DNA of 64,000 nt from Cherax quadricarinatus (lineage: Eukaryota > Arthropoda > Malacostraca > Decapoda > Parastacidae): NCBI RefSeq assembly GCF_038502225.1, contig NC_091383.1:1475001-1539000 (forward strand). The letters run 5' to 3'. This document shows, in pieces, positions 22,250 through 33,200 of this stretch. Numbering within the stretch: position 1 is the first letter of the stretch; every line of letters starts with the position of its first letter. The translations under genes were made by a program, and so were the position numbers. The notes under the pieces were generated by a model that saw nothing but the letters and a program-made list of their open reading frames with translations, was not told the DNA's origin and did not search any database.

Positions 22250-24676
22250 GGGAATGGATGTATTCTCCCTCATCCTCCCAGGGAGTGGATGTATTCTCCC
22301 TCATCCTCCCAGAGAGTGGATGTATTCTCCCTCATCCTCCCAGGGAGTGGATGTATTCTCCCTCATCCTCCCAGGGAGTGGATGTATTCTCCCTCATCCT
22401 CCCAGAGAGTGGATGTATTCTCCCTCATCCTCCCAGGGAGTGGATGTATTCTCCCTCATCCTCCCAGGGAGTGGATGTATTCTCCCTCATCCTCCCAGAG
22501 AGTGGATGTATTCTCCCTCATCCTCCCAGGGAGTGGATGTATTCTCCCTCATCCTCCCAGGGAGTGGATGTATTCTCCCTCATCCTCCCAGAGAGTGGAT
22601 GTATTCTCCCTCATCCTCCCAGGGAGTGGATGTATTCTCCCTCATCCTCCCAGGGAGTGGATGTATTCTCCCTCATCCTCCCAGGGAGTGGATGTATTCT
22701 CCCTCATCCTCCCAGAGAGTGGATGTATTCTCCCTCATCCTACCAGAGAGTGGATGTATTCTCCCTCATCCTCCCAGGGAGTGGATGTATTCTCCCTCAT
22801 CCTCCCAGGGAGTGGATGTATTCTCCCTCATCCTCCCAGAGAGTGGATGTATTCTCCCTCATCCTCCCAGGGAGTGGATGTATTCTCCCTCATCCTCCCA
22901 GGGAGTGGATGTATTCTCCCTCATCCTCCCAGAGAGTGGATGTATTCTCCCTCATCCTCCCAGGGAGTGGATGTATTCTCCCTCATCCTCCCAGGGAGTG
23001 GATGTATTCTCCCTCATCCTCCCAGAGAGTGGATGTATTCTCCCTCATCCTCCCAGGGAGTGGATGTATTCTCCCTCATCCTCCCAGGGAGTGGATGTAT
23101 TCTCCCTCATCCTCCCAGGGAGTGGATGTATTCTCCCTCATCCTCCCAGAGAGTGGATGTATTCTCCCTCATCCTACCAGAGAGTGGATGTATTCTCCCT
23201 CATCCTCCCAGGGAGTGGATGTATTCTCCCTCATCCTCCCAGGGAGTGGATGTATTCTCCCTCATCCTCCCAGAGAGTGGATGTATTCTCCCTCATCCTC
23301 CCAGGGAGTGGATGTATTCTCCCTCATCCTCCCAGGGAGTGGATGTATTCTCCCTCATCCTCCCAGGGAGTGGATGTATTCTCCCTCATCCTCCCAGAGA
23401 GTGGATATATTCTCCCTCATCCTCCCAGGGAGTGGATGTATTCTCCCTCATCCTCCCAGGGAGTGGATGTATTCTCCCTCATCCTCCCAGAGAGTGGATG
23501 TATTCTCCCTCATCCTCCCAGGGAGTGGATGTATTCTCCCTCATCCTCCCAGAGAGTGGATGTATTCTCCCTCATCCTCCCAGAGAGTGGATGTATTCTC
23601 CCTCATCCTCCCAGGGAGTGGATGTATTCTCCCTCATCCTCCCAGGGAGTGGATGTATTCTCCCTCATCCTCCCAGAGAGTGGATGTATTCTCCCTCATC
23701 CTCCCAGAGAGTGGATGTATTCTCCCTCATCCTCCCAGGGAGTGGATGTATTCTCCCTCATCCTCCCAGGGAGTGGATGTATTCTCCCTCATCCTCCCAG
23801 AGAGTGGATGTATTCTCCCTCATCCTCCCAGGGAGTGGATGTATTCTCCCTCATCCTCCCAGGGAGTGGATGTATTCTCCCTCATCCTCCCAGGGAGTGG
23901 ATGTATTCTCCCTCATCCTCCCAGAGAGTGGATGTATTCTCCCTCATCCTCCCAGGGAGTGGATGTATTCTCCCTCATCCTCCCAGGGAGTGGATGTATT
24001 CTCCCTCATCCTCCCAGGGAGTGGATGTATTCTCCCTCATCCTCCCAGAGAGTGGATGTATTCTCCCTCATCCTCCCAGAGAGTGGATGTATTCTCCCTC
24101 ATCCTCCCAGGGAGTGGATGTATTCTCCCTCATCCTCCCAGGGAGTGGATGTATTCTCCCTCATCCTCCCAGAGAGTGGATGTATTCTCCCTCATCCTCC
24201 CAGGGAGTGGATGTATTCTCCCTCATCCTCCCAGGGAGTGGATGTATTCTCCCTCATCCTCCCAGGGAGTGGATGTATTCTCCCTCATCCTCCCAGAGAG
24301 TGGATGTATTCTCCCTCATCCTCCCAGGGAGTGGATGTATTCTCCCTCATCCTCCCAGGGAGTGGATGTATTCTCCCTCATCCTCCCAGAGAGTGGATGC
24401 ATTCTCCCTCATCCTCCCAGGGAGTGGATGTATTCTCCCTCATCCTCCCAGAGAGTGGATGTATTCTCCCTCATCCTCCCAGGGAGTGGATGTATTCTCC
24501 CTCATCCTCCCAGGGAGTGGATGTATTCTCCCTCATCCTCCCAGAGAGTGGATGTATTCTCCCTCATCCTCCCAGAGAGTGGATGTATTCTCCCTCATCC
24601 TCCAAGGGAGTGGATGTATTCTCCCTCATCCTCCCAGAGAGTGGATGTATTCTCCCTCATCCTCCCAGAGAGTGGA
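22250..24676. repeat. 31-bp minisatellite, about 78 units
   Basis: Units of GAGTGGATGTATTCTCCCTC plus ATCCTCCCAGG or CCCAGA. Units differ mainly at one G/A position (GGGAGTGG versus AGAGAGTGG). A rare ATCCTACCAG unit appears twice, 434 bp (14 units) apart near 22741 and 23175, marking a duplicated block. All three plus-strand frames are open for 800 residues or more simply because the unit lacks stops. Confidence 0.95.
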
Positions 24677-24689
24677 GGTAAACACCCAT

Positions 24690-26500
24690 TTTTTTGATGA
24701 CATTATGGGGGTAAGAGTCCCCATGAATGTGACATTATGGGGGTAAGAGTCCCCATGAATGTGACATTATGGGGGTAAGAGTCCCCATGAATGTGACATT
24801 ATGGGGGTAAGAGTCCCCATGAATGTGACATTATGGGGGTAAGAGTCCCCATGAATGTGACATTATGGGGGTAAGAGTCCCCATGAATGTGACATTATGG
24901 GGGTAAGAGTTCCCATGAATGTGACATTATGGGGGTAAGAGTCCCCATGAATGTGACATTATGGGGGTAAGAGTCCCCATGAATGTGACATTATGGGGGT
25001 AAGAGTCCCCATGAATGTGACATTATGGGGGTAAGAGTCCCCGTGAATGTGACATTATGGGGGTAAGAGTCCCCATGAATGTGACATTATGGGGGTAAGA
25101 GTCCCCGTGAATGTGACATTATGGGGGTAAGAGTCCCCATGAATGTGACATTATGGGGGTAAGAGTCCCCATGAATGTGACATTATGGGGGTAAGAGTCC
25201 CCATGAATGTGACATTATGGGGGTAAGAGTCCCCATGAATGTGACATTATGGGGGTAAGAGTCCCCATGAATGTGACATTATGGGGGTAAGAGTCCCCAT
25301 GAATGTGACATTATGGGGGTAAGAGTCCCCATGAATGTGACATTATGGGGGTAAGAGTCCCCATGAATGTGACATTATGGGGGTAAGAGTCCCCATGAAT
25401 GTGACATTATGGGGGTAAGAGTCCCCATGAATGTGACATTATGGGGGTAAGAGTCCCCATGAATGTGACATTATGGGGGTAAGAGTCCCCATGAATGTGA
25501 CATTATGGGGGTAAGAGTCCCCATGAATGTGACATTATGGGGGTAAGAGTCCCCATGAATGTGACATTATGGGGGTAAGAGTCCCCATGAATGTGACATT
25601 ATGGGGGTAAGAGTCCCCATGAATGTGACATTATGGGGGTAAGAGTCCCCATGAATGTGACATTATGGGGGTAAGAGTCCCCATGAATGTGACATTATGG
25701 GGGTAAGAGTCCCCATGAATGTGACATTATGGGGGTAAGAGTCCCCATGAATGTGACATTATGGGGGTAAGAGTCCCCATGAATGTGACATTATGGGGGT
25801 AAGAGTCCCCATGAATGTGACATTATGGGGGGTAAGAGTCCCCATGAATGTGACATTATGGGGGTAAGAGTCCCCATGAATGTGACATTATGGGGGTAAG
25901 AGTCCCCATGAATGTGACATTATGGGGGTAAGAGTCCCCATGAATGTGACATTATGGGGGTAAGAGTCCCCATGAATGTGACATTATGGGGGTAAGAGTC
26001 CCCATGAATGTGACATTATGGGGGTAAGAGTCCCCATGAATGTGACATTATGGGGGTAAGAGTCCCCATGAATGTGACATTATGGGGGTAAGAGTCCCCA
26101 TGAATGTGACATTATGGGGGTAAGAGTCCCCATGAATGTGACATTATGGGGGTAAGAGTCCCCATGAATGTGACATTATGGGGGTAAGAGTCCCCATGAA
26201 TGTGACATTATGGGGGTAAGAGTCCCCATGAATGTGACATTATGGGGGTAAGAGTCCCCATGAATGTGACATTATGGGGGTAAGAGTCCCCATGAATGTG
26301 ACATTATGGGGGTAAGAGTCCCCATGAATGTGACATTATGGGGGTAAGAGTCCCCATGAATGTGACATTATGGGGGTAAGAGTCCCCATGAATGTGACAT
26401 TATGGGGGTAAGAGTCCCCATGAATGTGACATTATGGGGGTAAGAGTCCCCATGAATGTGACATTATGGGGGTAAGAGTCCCCATGAATGTGACATTGGG
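24690..26500. repeat. 32-bp satellite, about 56 nearly identical units
   Basis: Units of CATTATGGGGGTAAGAGTCC followed by CCATGAATGTGA. It is very homogeneous: I see only a few variants (TTCCCATG, CCCCGTG twice, one extra G near 25830). Every unit contains GGGGTAAGAGT, a splice-donor-like word. The homogeneity suggests recent amplification or conversion. Confidence 0.96.
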
Positions 26501-26510
26501 GATCTTCATT

Positions 26511-26884
26511 GTTAAAATGTTCGGTCTACACGGTAGACTTCGTCAGTCAAATACAGAGGCAGCAGTGTGGTAGTGGAATGATGATGATGTAATCAGTCCC
26601 TCAACCTGGAGAATTAGTGTTTGAGGGAATCAGTCCCTCAGTCTGGAGAATCAATGTCTGAGATGATCAGTCCCTCAGTTTGGCCTGGAACAGTCCTTCA
26701 TCCTGGCCTGGAACCATATTGTTCCAGACTATGGAACTGAACTCTTCTCCAGACTGAGGGACTGACCACCTCAAACACTAATTCTCCAGGTTGAGGGACT
26801 GATTACATCATCATCATTCCACTACCACACTGCTGCCTCTGTATTTGACTGACGAAGTCTCCCGTGTAGACCGAACATTTTAAC
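26511..26884. mobile_element. Palindromic element with hammerhead-like core
   Basis: Left arm from GTTAAAATGTTCGGTCTACA and right arm ending TGTAGACCGAACATTTTAAC are inverted copies over about 130 bp each, including AATCAGTCCCTCAACCTGGA / TCCAGGTTGAGGGACTGATT. The centre (about 26645-26755) carries further partial repeats of CAGTCCCTCA and CTGGAGA. The right arm contains CTGACGA at 26849-26855 followed by a stem-forming GTCTCCCGTGTAGAC and CGAAC, a degenerate hammerhead-like order. It is located 92 bp upstream of exon 5. Confidence 0.8.
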
Positions 26885-26976
26885 AACTATCGTACACGTG
26901 TCTTAGTCATCAACTTCTCAGTATTTATACTATTTTCAACATTAGTGCGATATTGATGCATTGATGTCACCATCAG

Positions 26977-27176
26977 CATTGATGCACGCAACGGTGTTCG
27001 GCAACGTGACATCAATCATCCAGAGGATGTACTTGAGACGTTCACTCTACCAGACCAAGTGGAGGGATCTGAAGGACTTCCTGTCACTCAACCAGATCCC
27101 CAAGGAACTCCGCCAGAGGATGCAGGACTACTTCCAGACTATGTGGAGCCTTAACCAGGGCATTGATATTCACGAG
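26977..27176 (+). CDS. Elk: Elk K+ channel, exon 5 (S6 end, C-linker start)
   Basis: Acceptor CACCATCAG ends at 26976. The first two bases complete the split codon so that S6 reads [20 protein letters not shown], closely matching the family S6 (G-A-L-M-H-A-x-V-F-G-N-V-T). The C-linker follows: [46 protein letters not shown]. The donor at 27177 is GTTAGT, a weaker site, phase 0. An in-frame extension to 27320 exists but reads into intron repeats. The exon end is duplicated in diverged form just downstream. Confidence 0.95.
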
Positions 27177-27275
27177 GTTAGTACAAAGAGCCATAACCAG
27201 GGTGTTGATGATCGTATGGTTAGTATCGCACTTGGAGGAGCTATAGCCAGAGTATTAATAATCCTGAAGTTAGCC
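27140..27275. repeat. Diverged duplication of the exon 5 end and splice donor
   Basis: Three related blocks: AACCAGGGCATTGATATTCA with donor GTTAGT at 27177, AACCAGGGTGTTGATGATCG with GTTAGT at 27219, and AGCCAGAGTATTAATAATCC with a decayed AGTTAGCC at about 27268. Spacing is about 42 and 50 bp. The first block is coding; the others are intronic. Confidence 0.75.
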
Positions 27276-27277
27276 TC

Positions 27278-30200
27278 TGGAGGTGGGAAGTACAGTACCT
27301 GTACTCTGAAGGATGAGTGAGGATGTTACAGTCCTGCAGGTGGGAAGTACAGTACCTGTACTCTGAAGGATGAGTGAGGATGTTACAGTCCTGGAGGTGG
27401 GAAGTACAGTACCTGTACTCTGAAGGATGAGTGAGAATGTTACAGTCCTGGAGGTGGGAAGTACAGTACCTGTACTCTGAAGGATGAGTGAGGATGTTAC
27501 AGTCCTGGAGGTGGGAAGTACAGTACCTGTACTCTGAAGGATGAGTGAGGATGTTACAGTCCTGGAGGTGGGAAGTACAGTACCTGCACTCTGAAGGATG
27601 AGTGAGGATGTTACAGTCCTGGAGGTGGGAAGTACAGTACCTGTACTCTGAAGGATGAGTGAGGATGTTACAGTCCTGGAGGTGGGAAGTACAGTACCTG
27701 TACTCTGAAGGATGAGTGAGGATGTTACAGTCCTGGAGGTGGGAAGTACAGTACCTGTACTCTGAAGGATGAGTGAGGATGTTACAGTCCTGGAGGTGGG
27801 AAGTACAGTACCTGTACTCTGAAGGATGAGTGAGGATGTTACAGTCCTGGAGGTGGGAAGTACAGTACCTGTACTCTGAAGGATGAGTGAGGATGTTACA
27901 GTCCTGGAGGTGGGAAGTACAGTACCTGTACTCTGAAGGATGAGTGAGGATGTTACAGTCCTGGAGGTGACAAGTACAGTACCTGTACTCTGAAGGATGA
28001 GTGAGGATGTTACAGTCCTGGAGGTGGGAAGTACAGTACCTGTACTCTGAAGGATGAGTGAGGATGTTACAGTCCTGGAGGTGGGAAGTACAGTGCCTGT
28101 ACTCTGAAGGATGAGTGAGGATGTTACAGTCCTGGAGGTGGGAAGTACAGTGCCTGTACTCTGAAGGATGAGTGAGGATGTTACAGTCCTGGAGGTGGGA
28201 AGTACAGTACCTGTACTCTGAAGGATGAGTGAGGATGTTACAGTGCTGGAGGTGGGAAGTACAGTACCTGTACTCTGAAGGATGAGTGAGGATGTTACAG
28301 TCCTGGAGGTGGGAAGTACAGTACCTGTACTCTGAAGGATGAGTGAGGATGTTACAGTCCTGGAGGTGGGAAGTAAGTGCCTGTACTCTGAAGGATGAGT
28401 GAGGATGTTACAGTCCTGGAGGTAGGAAGGACAGTGCCTGTACTCTGAAGGATGAGTGAGGATGTTACAGTCCTGGAGGTGGGAAGTACAGTGCCTGTAC
28501 TCTGAAGGATGAGTGAGGATATTACAGCCCTGGAGGTGGGAAGTACAGTACCTGTACTCTGAAGGACGAGTGAGGATGTTACAATTGTGGAGGTGGGAAG
28601 TACAATGTCTGTACTCTGAAGGATGAGTGAGGATGTTACAGTCCTGGAGGTGGGAAGTACAGTACCTGTACTCTGAAGGATGAGTGAGGATGTTACAGTT
28701 GTGGAGGTGGGAAGTGCAGTGCCTGTACTCTGAAGGATGAGTGAGGATGTTACAGTCCTGGAGGTGGGAAGTACAGTACCTGTACTCTGAAGGATGAGTG
28801 AGGATGTTACAATCCAGGAGGTGGGAAGTACAGCACCTGTACTCTGAAGGATGAGTGAGGATGTTACAGTCCTGGAGGTGGGAAGTACAGTACCTGTACT
28901 CTGAAGGATGAGTGAGGATGTTACAGTTGTGGAGGTGGGAAGTGCAGTGCCTGTACTCTGAAGGATGAGTGAGGATGTTACAGTCCTGGAGGTGGGAAGT
29001 ACAGTACCTGTACTCTGAAGGATGAGTGAGGATGTTACAATCCAGGAGGTGGGAAGTACAGCACCTGTACTCTGAAGGATGAGTGAGGATGTTACAGTCC
29101 TGGAGGTGGGAAGTACAGTACCTGTACTCTGAAGGATGAGTGAGGATGTTACAGTCCTGGAGGTGGGAAGTACAGTACCTGTACTCTGAAGGATGAGTGA
29201 GGATGTTACAGTCCTGGAGGTGGGAAGTACAGTGCCTGTACTCTGAAGGATGAGTGAGGATGTTACAGTCCTGGAGGTGGGAAGTACAGTACCTGTACTC
29301 TGAAGGATGAGTGAGAATGTTACAGTCCTGGAGGTGGGAAGTACAGTACCTGTACTCTGAAGGATGAGTGAGGATGTTACAGTCCTGGAGGTGGGAAGTA
29401 CAGTGCCTGTACTCTGAAGGATGAGTGAGGATGTTACAGTCCTGGAAGTGGGAAGTACAGTGCCTGTACTCTGAAGGATGAGTGAGGATGTTACAGTCCT
29501 GGAGGTGGGAAGTACAGTGCCTGTACTCTGAAGGATGAGTGAGGATATTACAGCCCTGGAGGTGGGAAGTACAGTGCCTGTACTCTGAAGGATGAGTGAG
29601 GATATTACAGCCCTGGAGGTGGGAAGTACAGTGCCTGTACTCTGAAGGATGAGTGAGGATGTTACAGTTATGGAGGTGGGAAGTACAATGCTTGTACTCT
29701 GAAGGATGAGTGAGGATGTTACAGTGCTGGAGGTGGGAAGTACAGTACCTGTACTCTGAAGGATGAGTGAGGATGTTACAGTCCTGGAGGTGGGAAGTAC
29801 AGTGCCTGTACTCTGAAGGATGAGTGAGGATGTTACAGTCCTGGAGGTGGGAAGTACAGTACCTGTACTCTGAAGGATGAGTGAGGATGTTACAGTCCTG
29901 GAGTTGGGAAGTACAGTACCTGTACTCTGAAGGATGAGTGAGAATGTTACAGTCCTGGAGGTGGGAAGTACAGTGCCTGTACTCTGAAGGATGAGTGAGG
30001 ATGTTACAGTCCTGGAGGTGGGAAGTACAGTGCCTGTACTCTGAAGGATGAGTGAGGATGTTACAGTCCTGGAGGTGGGAAGTACAGTACCTGTACTCTG
30101 AAGGGTGAGTGAGGATGTTACAGTCCTGGAGGTGGGAAGTACAGTACCTGTACTCTGAAGGATGAGTGAGGATGTTACAGTCCTGGAGGTGGTAAGTACA

Positions 30201-33200
30201 GTACCTGTACTCTGAAGGATGAGTGAGGATGTTACAGTCCTGGAGGTGGGAAGTACAGTACTTGTACTCCGAAGGATGAGTGAGGATTCTACAGTCCTGG
30301 AGGTGGGAAGTACAGTACCTGTACTCTGAAGGATGAGTGAGGATGTTACAGTCCTGGAGGTGGGAAGTACAGTACCTGTACTCTGAAGGATGAGTGAGGA
30401 TGTTACAGTCCTGGAGGTGGGAAGTACAGTACCTGTACTCTGAAGGATGAGTGAGGATGATACAGTCCTGGAGGTGGGAAGTACAGTACCTGTACTCTGA
30501 AGGATGAGTGAGGATGTTACAATCCTGGAGGTGGGAAGTACAGTGCCTGTACTCTGAAGGATGAGTGAGGATGTTACAGTCCTGGAGGTGGGAAGTACAG
30601 TACCTGTACTCTGAAGGATGAGTGAGGATGTTACAGTCCTGGAGGTGGGAAGTACAGTGCCTGTACTCTGAAGGATGAGTGAGGATGTTACAGTCCTGGA
30701 GGTGGGAAGTACAGTGCCTGTACTCTGAAGGATGAGTGAGGATGTTACAGTCCTGGAGGTGGGAAGTACAGTACCTGTACTCTGAAGGATGAGTGAGGAT
30801 GTTACAGTCCTAGAGGTGGGAAGTACAGTGCCTGTACTCTGAAGGATGAGTGAGGATGTTACAGTCCTGGAGGTGGGAAGTACAGTACCTGTACTCTGAA
30901 GGATGAGTGAGGATGTTACAGTCCTGGAGGTGGGAAGTACAGTGCCTGTACTCTGAAGGATGAGTGAGGATGTTACAGTCCTGGAGGTGGGAAGTACAGT
31001 ACCTGTACTCTGAAGGATGAGTGAGGATGTTACAGTCCTGGAGGTGGGAAGTACAGTACCTGTACTCTGAAGGATGAGTGAGGATGTTACAGTCCTGGAG
31101 GTGGGAAGTACAGTGCCTGTACTCTGAAGGATGAGTGAGGATGTTACAATCTAGGAGGTGGGAAGTACAGTACCTGTACTCTGAAGGATGAGTGAGGATG
31201 TTACAGTCCTGGAGGTGGGAAGTACAGTACCTGTACTCTGAAGGATGAAGAGGAAGTTACAGTCCTGGAGGTGGGAAGTACAGTACCTGTACTCTGAAGG
31301 ATGAGTGAGGATGTTATAGTCCTGGAGGTGGCAAGTACAGTACCTGTACTCTGAAGGATGAGTGAGGATGTAACAGTCCTGGAGGTGGGAAGTACAGTAC
31401 CTGTACTCTGAAGGATGAGTGAGGATGCTACAGTCCTGGAGGTGGGAAGTACAGTACCTGTACTCTGAAGGATGAGTGAGGATGTTACAGTCCTGGAGGT
31501 GGGAAGTACAGTACCTGTACTCTGAAGGATGAGTGAGAATGTTACAGTCCTGGAGGTGGGAAGTACAGTGCCTGTACTCTGAAGGATGAGTGAGGATGTT
31601 ACAGTCCTGGAGGTGGGAAGTACAGTGCCTGTACTCTGAAGGATGAGTGAGGATGTTACAGTGCTGGAGGTGGGAAGTACAGTACCTGTACTCTGAAGGG
31701 TGAGTGAGGATGTTACAGTCCTGGAGGTGGGAAGTACAGTACCTGTACTCTGAAGGATGAGTGAGGATGTTACAGTCCTGGAGGTGGTAAGTACAGTACC
31801 TGTACTCTGAAGGATGAGTGAGGATGTTACAGTCCTGGAGGTGGGAAGTACAGTACCTGTACTCTGAAGGATGAGTGAGGATGTTACAGTCCTGGAGGTG
31901 GGAAGTGCAGTACTTGTACTCTGAAGGATGAGTGAGGATGTTACAGTCCTGGAGGTGGGAAGTACAGTACCTGTACTCTGAAGGATGAGTGAGGATGTTA
32001 CAGTCCAGGAGGTGGGAAGTACAGTACTTGTACTCTGAAGGATGAGTAAGGATGTTACAGTCCTGGAGGTAGGAAGTACAGTACCTGTAGTCTGAAGGAT
32101 GAGTGAGGATGTTACAGTCCTGGAGGTGGGAAGTACAGTACCTGTACTCTGAAGGATGAGTGAGGATGTTACAGTCCTGGAGGTGGGAAGTACAGTACTT
32201 GTACTCCGAAGGATGAGTGAGGATGCTACAGTCCTGGAGGTGGGAAGTACAGTACCTGTACTCTGAAGGATGAGTGAGGATGTTACAGTCCTGGAGGTGG
32301 GAAGTACAGTACCTGTACTCTGAAGGATGAGTGAGGATGTTACAGTCCTGGAGGTGGGAAGTACAGTGCCTGTACTCTGAAGGATGAGTGAGGATGTTAC
32401 AGTCCTGGAGGTGGGAAGTACAGTACCTGTACTCTGAAGGATGAGTGAGGATGTTACAGTCCTAGAGGTGGGAAGTACAGTGCCTGTACTCTGAAGGATG
32501 AGTGAGGATGTTACAGTCCTGGAGGTGGGAAGTACAGTACCTGTACTCTGAAGGATGAGTGAGGATGTTACAGTCCTGGAGGTGGGAAGTACAGTGCCTG
32601 TACTCTGAAGGATGAGTGAGGATGTTACAGTCCTGGAGGTGGGAAGTACAGTACCTGTACTCTGAAGGATGAGTGAGGATGTTACAGTCCTGGAGGTGGG
32701 AAGTACAGTACCTGTACTCTGAAGGATGAGTGAGGATGTTACAGTCCTGGAGGTGGGAAGTACAGTGCCTGTACTCTGAAGGATGAGTGAGGATGTTACA
32801 ATCTAGGAGGTGGGAAGTACAGTACCTGTACTCTGAAGGATGAGTGAGGATGTTACAGTCCTGGAGGTGGGAAGTACAGTACCTGTACTCTGAAGGATGA
32901 AGAGCAAGTTACAGTCCTGGAGGTGGGAAGTACAGTACCTGTACTCTGAAGGATGAGTGAGGATGTTACAGTCCTGGAGGTGGCAAGTACAGTACCTGTA
33001 CTCTGAAGGATGAGTGAGGATGTTACAGTCCTGGAGGTGGGAAGTACAGTACCTGTACTCTGAAGGATGAGTGAGGATGCTACAGTCCTGGAGGTGGGAA
33101 GTACAGTACCTGTACTCTGAAGGATGAGTGAGGATGTTACAGTCCTGGAGGTGGGAAGTACAGTACCTGTACTCTGAAGGATGAGTGAGGATGTTACAGT

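Noticed and set aside
22173..24746. Three overlapping ORFs of more than 800 residues
   Set aside because: All are readings of the 31-bp satellite, open in all three plus-strand frames because the unit has no stop codon. No protein family features.
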